This document shows positions 5,786-10,245 of a stretch of DNA of 10,245 bases, piece by piece. A program made the translations under genes and the position numbers. Source of the stretch: JBKQWK01 sp052139595. GTDB lineage: Bacteria; Actinomycetota; Thermoleophilia; UBA2241. Where the stretch lies: NCBI GenBank assembly GCA_052139595.1, contig JBKQWK010000263.1, positions 1 to 10,245 on the forward strand, given 5' to 3'. A model generated the notes under the pieces. It made no database searches. It was not told where the DNA came from and worked only from the letters and a program-made list of their open reading frames with translations. Position 1 is the stretch's first letter, and every line of letters starts with the position of its first letter.

Positions 5786-6961
5786 TCAGGCGATCATTTG
5801 GGGGAAGAAAATGGGCGCCTGTGCTCGCTCGCGGCCGGCAAGGTCGTCGAGGACGAGTTCGATCAGCGGCGGGTCGACTTCGCCGCCGCCGAGTCCAACG
5901 ATGTAGCCCTGCAACAGCACGTCAGGCCTTTCTCTCAAGCTGGTGGCGATCTCGTTCCAGAGAATGCCGCCCGAGCCCGGCGAGTGGTCGCGGTCGAGCA
6001 CGGCTACGCGCTGGGCGGAGCCGATGGCCTGCACAAGTTCGTCTCTGAGGAACGGGCGAAAGAGTTTGAGCTGCACGAAGCCGACGTTCTCGCCGGCGCT
6101 ACGACGCGTCTCGACAATGCGGCGCAGGGTGCTAACCGTGGTGCCGGCGGCGATGAGCACTGTGTCGGCGTCCTGTGTGTGCTCTGCTTCGATGGCACCG
6201 AGCGGCCGACGGCCGAAGACGCGGGCGAACTCGTCTCTGGCCTCGGTAAGCACCGCCGGCACGCGCTCCATGGCCGCCTGAATCTCCTCGCGATGGCGCA
6301 CCGTTTCGCGCGGCGGCATCATCTGCCCGAAGGTGCGCGGGCGGTCGGCCCGCAGGCGGAGCGAGAGATCGAGCGGTTGCAGGTAGGCGTCGACCAGCTC
6401 CTGGGGGGGCAGGTCGACCACCATGCTCGTATGCGAGAGGAGGAAGCCGTCCTCGGTCACCATCGCCGGCAGCAGCACTCGCGGGTCCTCGGCAACGCGA
6501 AAGGCGAGCAGAATGGTGTCCACCAGATCCTGATGTGAGTCGCAGTAGAACTGCAGCCAGGGCGCATCGCGCAGGGCAAGACTGTCGCCGTGGTCGACCC
6601 AGATGTTCCACGGCGGGCCGACGGTACGGTTGGCGACAACCATGACGATGGGCAGCCGGCCCAGCCCGGCGGCAAAGACGTTCTCCGTCATGTACAGGAG
6701 GCCGTTGGAAGAGCTGGCGGTGAAGGAGCGGGCGCCGGCGAGCGAGGCGCCGATGCAGACCGCCATGGCACTGTGCTCCGACTCCACGGCGACGAAGCTG
6801 CCCTTGCTGAAGCTGGCGCCCATGACGTGCTCGATAATTTCGGTCTGCGGTGTGATCGGGTAGCCGCCGCCGCAGCAGCCGCGGGCGACGCGGTTGGCTT
6901 CGCCAGCCGCGACCAGCGTGTGGCCGGCGGCGAGGTTGCCGGTAACGACCGCTTTCGTCAT
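5786..6961 (-). CDS. 2-oxoacid:acceptor oxidoreductase alpha subunit
   Basis: A 391-residue subunit combining the pyrimidine-binding domain (about 1-230) and the transketolase C-terminal-like domain (about 262-391) of PFOR-type enzymes. Key motifs are GYPITPQTEI (33-42), whose Thr37 matches the substrate-contacting Thr of PFOR; FVAVESEHSAM (56-66), with E60 as the TPP-activating glutamate; TASSSNGLLYMTENVF (81-96); and VVANRTVGPPWNIWVDHGDS (108-127), with R112 at the place of the PFOR substrate Arg. The C-terminal domain begins near DADTVLIAAGTTVST and contains VGFVQLKLFRPF. With the beta subunit it catalyses CoA-dependent oxidative decarboxylation of a 2-oxoacid. GPPWNIWVDH differs from the 'SAPINIW.DH' type of true pyruvate enzymes, so another 2-oxoacid is plausible. 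It lies 30 bases after the fusion gene and 2 bases before the beta gene; only a weak upstream G-rich segment serves as ribosome binding site. Confidence 0.9.
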   Translation of the reverse strand: MTKAVVTGNLAAGHTLVAAGEANRVARGCCGGGYPITPQTEIIEHVMGASFSKGSFVAVESEHSAMAVCIGASLAGARSFTASSSNGLLYMTENVFAAGLGRLPIVMVVANRTVGPPWNIWVDHGDSLALRDAPWLQFYCDSHQDLVDTILLAFRVAEDPRVLLPAMVTEDGFLLSHTSMVVDLPPQELVDAYLQPLDLSLRLRADRPRTFGQMMPPRETVRHREEIQAAMERVPAVLTEARDEFARVFGRRPLGAIEAEHTQDADTVLIAAGTTVSTLRRIVETRRSAGENVGFVQLKLFRPFLRDELVQAIGSAQRVAVLDRDHSPGSGGILWNEIATSLRERPDVLLQGYIVGLGGGEVDPPLIELVLDDLAGRERAQAPIFFPQMIA

Positions 6962-6991
6962 CTCGCGAACCCCGTCATCTTGCGTCTTGCC

Positions 6992-9289
6992 TCATGCCGA
7001 CAGCAGCGCCACTGGCGCCGGCGACCTTGTGCTTCGTGCTGGCGGCAACGCGACTTCGCCCGGTGGCGACGCGATGTCTGCCGGCAGCATGGCCAGGGCG
7101 CCACGCGGGCATTGCGCTGCGCACAGCCCGCAGCCCTTGCAGTAGTCGGCATCAGATGTGCAGTCGACCCCGCTGACGTGTGTGAGAATGCCTTCGGGGC
7201 AGTAAACGACGCACTGTTCACAGGCTGTGCAGGCACCGCAACTGAAGCAGCGCTGTGCTTCTTCATCGGCGGCATCCAGGTCGGGCAGGTCGCTCAGGCC
7301 CTGGCGCACTTCGCGGAAGTTTGTCCTGCGCTCGCTGGCCGGTAGAAGGCTGCCCTGAGCCATGGCCACATGAGGGACCCCGCGGAAGGTGATGGCGGCG
7401 GGATCGACCAGCGGCGGCGCGGGCGCGGGCGCGCCCAGACCGCTCAGGGCGGCGTGGAGGCGCTCCGCCGCTCGCCGCCCACTGCCGATGGCTGCCGCCA
7501 CCGTGCCTCCGGGCCGGACGAGGTCGCCGGCGACGAAGAACGGCTGGTCCGTGGCTGCGGGCAGCGGCTCTTCCTCGTTGAGCACTGAGCCTGAAGGGAG
7601 AAGACGGCTGTCTGGCATCTGGCCGAGAGCGAGCAGGACGTCGTCGCAAGGCAACGCGAGCAGGGCGTCGTCACCCTCGACCGGCACCGGCTGCGGTCGA
7701 CCTGACTCGTCGGCTGCGCCCATCGTCATGCGCTGGCAGATCAGCTTGGTCTCTGTATCGTCACCCTCCAGGCGCAGGGGTGCCAGCAGCTCTACGATGC
7801 GGACGCCTTCGGCCAGCGCTTCTTCGACATCGTCAACGATCGCCGGCATCGCGGTTCGCGTTCGCCGGTAGGCTACGACAACGTCTTTGGCACCGAGGCG
7901 GATCGCCACGCGAGCAGCGTCGATGGCCGTGTTGCCACCGCCAACCACGACGACACGGCGTCCGCGGAGGTCGGGCGGGTGGGTGCGGCTCTGGTCCAGG
8001 AAGCGAAGCGCCGAGAGGAAGCGATCGCTGCGGGTACCGAGGTCGACAGTGCGCTCCTTCTGCAGCCCTGTTGCCACGACGACGCCGCTGTACTCGCGTC
8101 GCAACGCGAGCAGTTCGGAGCTGGAGACGGGGTGACCGGTGTGCACCTCCACGCCGTGTGCAAGGATGAAGGCGATTTCGCGATCGACGACTTCGCTTGG
8201 CAGTCTGTAGGCGGGGATCCCGGTGCGCAAGAGGCCGCCGACTTCGTCGTTGGCCTCGAAGACGGTCACGGGGTAGCCGAGTCTGGCAAGCTGGTAGGCG
8301 GCGCTCAGGCCGGCGGGGCCGGAGCCGATCACGGCCAGGCGCTCGCGGCGAAACGGCCGTGTCGGTTCAGGCCAGGACGTATGAGCGGCGACGTAGCGCT
8401 CCAGCTCGCGGCTGTTCACGGCCTCGTCGTGCGGGCCGCGGGCGCAGGACTGCATGCACGGCGCCGGGCACACGCGGCCACAGGTCCCCGGGAAAGGCGA
8501 GGTGGCAAGGATGATGCTCAAGGCGCCCTCGTAGTCCCGCTGCGCCAGTGCCTGGACGAAACCGCGGACGTCATTGCCAGCCGGGCAGGCGTCGCTGCAC
8601 GCAGGAGTGAGCGGCACACTTTCAGGGCGACGGGAGGCCCACGAACCGGTGTGCATCGTCGGCGGACCACTGACATCTTCATCAAAGATGCTCGCCACCC
8701 GGGCTGGTGGGCGCCGGGCGGCGAGCGGCACGCTAATCCCCGGCAGGTGGGCCTGACGGACACTGTCGTAGGCAGTGTGGGCGGCTTCGCGGTTGGGCGC
8801 GCTCAGGCCGAGGTTGGCGAGCGCGACCTCGGCGTCGGCGAGCGACAGTCCGAGGATCTGCGCCGCAGCGCCGAGCAGAGCGGTGTTGACGATCGGCACC
8901 GCCTCCGTTCCCAGGCCATTGCTCAGGGCGATGCGCGTTGCATCAACGGTCGCGACGCGACGTCCGGGAAAGATGCTCGCGAAGGCGGCCGGCGGCAGTG
9001 GGGTGTTGAGCACGAGGTATCCTTGCGTGCTCATGGCCTCGGCTGCCTCCGCGGTGATGAGCCCGGCGTCGAGCACGATCACGTGGTCGGGCTCACGAAC
9101 GGGCCAGTGCTCGGTGATCTCCTCGTCGTCCACACGTACGTATGCCTGCACCGGCGCGCCGGCACGCTCGGCGCCGTAGACGCCGAAAGCCTGCACGTAC
9201 TTGCCGCGCAGGAAGTACGCGCTCGCCAGCAGTTTGGCCAGTGTCACACCGCCGCGGCCGCCGCGGCCGTAGATTGTGATCGCGATCAT
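6992..9289 (-). CDS. Fused 2-oxoacid oxidoreductase gamma subunit / GltD-like FAD-NAD(P)H oxidoreductase / 2x[4Fe-4S] ferredoxin
   Basis: A 765-residue, three-part protein. Residues 1-185 are a PorG-type gamma domain (GRGGRGGVTLAKLLA at 8-22, VYGAERAGAPVQAYVR at 37-52). After a linker, residues 225-625 are a GltD/AegA-like flavoprotein: an N-terminal Fe-S domain with C231, C235, C270, C274, C278 and C282; the FAD loop GSGPAG (322-327) with GGLLRTGIPAYRLP (351-364); the pyridine-nucleotide loop GGGNTAIDAAR (450-460) followed by YRR (474-476), often seen in NADPH-using relatives; and VAGDL near the flavin (587-591). Residues 680-730 are a ferredoxin with two CxxCxxCxxxCP sets (C687/690/693/697 and C717/720/723/727) plus extra C681, C684 and C710. 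Inferred role: it passes electrons from the alpha-beta TPP core through clusters and FAD to NAD(P)+. The ATG overlaps the upstream stop by ATGA, with AAGGTGG just upstream. In phenylglyoxylate:NAD+ oxidoreductase these parts are separate subunits. Confidence 0.88.
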   Translation of the reverse strand: MIAITIYGRGGRGGVTLAKLLASAYFLRGKYVQAFGVYGAERAGAPVQAYVRVDDEEITEHWPVREPDHVIVLDAGLITAEAAEAMSTQGYLVLNTPLPPAAFASIFPGRRVATVDATRIALSNGLGTEAVPIVNTALLGAAAQILGLSLADAEVALANLGLSAPNREAAHTAYDSVRQAHLPGISVPLAARRPPARVASIFDEDVSGPPTMHTGSWASRRPESVPLTPACSDACPAGNDVRGFVQALAQRDYEGALSIILATSPFPGTCGRVCPAPCMQSCARGPHDEAVNSRELERYVAAHTSWPEPTRPFRRERLAVIGSGPAGLSAAYQLARLGYPVTVFEANDEVGGLLRTGIPAYRLPSEVVDREIAFILAHGVEVHTGHPVSSSELLALRREYSGVVVATGLQKERTVDLGTRSDRFLSALRFLDQSRTHPPDLRGRRVVVVGGGNTAIDAARVAIRLGAKDVVVAYRRTRTAMPAIVDDVEEALAEGVRIVELLAPLRLEGDDTETKLICQRMTMGAADESGRPQPVPVEGDDALLALPCDDVLLALGQMPDSRLLPSGSVLNEEEPLPAATDQPFFVAGDLVRPGGTVAAAIGSGRRAAERLHAALSGLGAPAPAPPLVDPAAITFRGVPHVAMAQGSLLPASERRTNFREVRQGLSDLPDLDAADEEAQRCFSCGACTACEQCVVYCPEGILTHVSGVDCTSDADYCKGCGLCAAQCPRGALAMLPADIASPPGEVALPPARSTRSPAPVALLSA

Positions 9290-10245
9290 GACAGGCCACC
9301 TTTCTTGTGGCCGCCTGCCGGCGAATTGGCTTGCGCCCGCCCGCTCTGCGCCCGCTTGCCTGCCGGCGAATCGCCCTGCGCCTGTTCGCCGGCGGCCGAA
9401 TCGACGTGCGCGGCGACGTACTCCGCGTACCAGGCCATGCCGGCAAGGGCGCGGGCAGCGGCGATCGGCGAGCCGAGAATGATCGGATCGTAGTGTGTGC
9501 CGCTGGCGAAGGTGGCAACTTCGACGGCTCGCAGAGGCACGTTGATGATTGGTTTGCCGGTCCGCTCCATGAGCGTTGTGACGAGGTCAAGAAAAGCGAT
9601 CTCGGCAGCGTTGAAGCGGTCGCGGCCCGGCGCTCCCGGCAGGCCAACGTCGGCCGCGGCGTCGGCCGACTGCCAGCCGGTCGAGGGGCTGCGCAGCACA
9701 CCGAGCACGAGGATCGCATCGACCGCCTCGCTTTCGGCGAGCAACGTGAGTGTTCGGTCGGCGACGTCCGGATCGACGGATGCGACCAGGTCAATAGGGT
9801 TGCCGCGGCTCCAGAAGCCGGGCAGGAGCTTGTCCAGCTCGGTGCGGACAAAGGGATCCAGCGGAGCCAGCTCGAGGTCGTTGCGGGCCAGTTCGTCCGC
9901 CGTGAGCACGCCCCATCCGCCGCCGAGCGTCACCACTGCCACGCGGCGACCCGGCGGTAGCGGCAGGGCGGTGAGGCACAGTGCCAAATCGAGGCTTTCG
10001 TCGGGGGACGTGCGCACGAGGCAGCCGGTCTGACGAGCCGCCGCCAGGAAGACATCGGCGGCGCCGGCCATGGCTCCGGTGTGCGAGGCGGCGGCGCGGC
10101 GGCCGTACTCCGTCAGGCCGCCGCGCAGCACCACGACCGGCTTCTGCCGTGTGGTGCGGCGCATGACGTCGATGAACCGGCGCCCGTCATCGATCCCTTC
10201 AAGATAGACGAGTGTGGCGGCAGTCTGCGCATCGTCCTGCAGGGC
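9286..10245 (-). CDS. NDP-forming acyl-CoA synthetase (ADP-forming), alpha-type, C-terminal part (5' end outside window)
   Basis: The frame is open to the window edge, and the residues before the first internal Met (LVYLEGIDDGRRFIDV, ending at 10165) already match the family, so the gene starts outside. There are 319 visible residues. KPVVVLRGGLTEYG is followed by AAASHTGAMAG, the loop carrying the histidine phosphorylated in ADP-forming acetyl-CoA synthetases (visible residue 55). VVTLGGGWGVLTAD and the GNPIDLVASVDPDVADRTL segment form the succinyl-CoA-synthetase-like domains. The protein ends without an ATP-grasp domain, so it is alpha-type; a beta subunit would be expected upstream or elsewhere. 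Reaction by family: acyl-CoA + ADP + Pi gives acid + CoA + ATP, or the reverse. The last 40 residues are a Gly/Ser/Ala/Gln-rich tail encoded by a DNA repeat. Its TGA overlaps the ATG of the fused oxidoreductase subunit, which ties acyl-CoA formation to ATP synthesis. Confidence 0.86.
   Translation of the reverse strand, partial: ALQDDAQTAATLVYLEGIDDGRRFIDVMRRTTRQKPVVVLRGGLTEYGRRAAASHTGAMAGAADVFLAAARQTGCLVRTSPDESLDLALCLTALPLPPGRRVAVVTLGGGWGVLTADELARNDLELAPLDPFVRTELDKLLPGFWSRGNPIDLVASVDPDVADRTLTLLAESEAVDAILVLGVLRSPSTGWQSADAAADVGLPGAPGRDRFNAAEIAFLDLVTTLMERTGKPIINVPLRAVEVATFASGTHYDPIILGSPIAAARALAGMAWYAEYVAAHVDSAAGEQAQGDSPAGKRAQSGRAQANSPAGGHKKGGLS
9315..9385 (-). repeat. Repeat encoding the low-complexity tail of the acyl-CoA synthetase
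   Basis: CTGCCGGCGAAT begins two copies, 9315-9340 and 9360-9385, which match at 21 of 26 positions with a 45-base (15-codon) period. Within the first unit TGCGCCCGC recurs at 9332 and 9347, a 15-base sub-period. On the coding strand these give the recurring (D/N)SPAG and AQ residues of the C-terminal tail. All periods are multiples of three, so copy-number change would keep the overlap with the next gene intact. Confidence 0.5.

Noticed and set aside
7979..9493. 504-codon open frame on the + strand opposite the fused oxidoreductase subunit
   Set aside because: It lies antisense to a gene with clear FAD, NAD(P), gamma and cysteine motifs. Its translation shows no domain and has the V/G/A/R-rich composition expected from an antisense frame in GC-rich DNA.

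Overview
The window is a gene-dense, high-GC (roughly 64 % by eye) bacterial segment with no rRNA, tRNA, insertion sequence or CRISPR array. The G/C-rich codon use, the style of the APC permease and an oxygen-sensitive 2-oxoacid oxidoreductase operon suggest an actinobacterial lineage outside the model genera (Thermoleophilia-like) or a Chloroflexota-like bacterium. This is an inference from protein style only and is weak.

The left half (1-4125) is read on the + strand. It holds the 3' end of a SAM-dependent O-methyltransferase, a HAD-family phosphatase close to it, a 12-helix APC amino-acid permease, an acetamidase/formamidase-family amidohydrolase with a near-ideal ribosome binding site, and a short TsaA/TrmO-domain protein. 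The right half (4235-10245) is read on the - strand and converges on the left half near 4125-4235.

The - strand operon is the most informative part. In transcription order it contains: (i) the C-terminal part of an NDP-forming acyl-CoA synthetase (ADP-forming acetyl-CoA synthetase alpha type), cut by the window edge; (ii) a 765-residue fusion of a 2-oxoacid:acceptor oxidoreductase gamma subunit, a GltD-like FAD/NAD(P)H oxidoreductase and a two-cluster ferredoxin; (iii) the alpha subunit; and (iv) the TPP- and [4Fe-4S]-binding beta subunit. Gene (ii) overlaps (i) by 4 bases (ATGA), and (iii) and (iv) are 2 bases apart, so the genes are translationally linked. Together they would oxidise a 2-oxoacid with CoA to an acyl-CoA, pass the electrons through Fe-S clusters and FAD to NAD(P)+, and recover the thioester energy as ATP. 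The nearest named relative I know by subunit content is phenylglyoxylate:NAD+ oxidoreductase (PadEFGHI), where gamma, FAD and ferredoxin parts are separate proteins. Here they are one chain.

Downstream of the operon, on the same strand, lies a small YkoF-type thiamine-binding protein. Thiamine pyrophosphate is the cofactor of the oxidoreductase, so the neighbours may be related in function. The upstream region of this small gene holds a perfect 11-bp inverted repeat with nested stems. It is not a TPP riboswitch that I can recognise. Several low-complexity repeats mark gene ends in this half: in the tail of the acyl-CoA synthetase, at the N-terminus of the beta subunit and at the beta-subunit stop codon.
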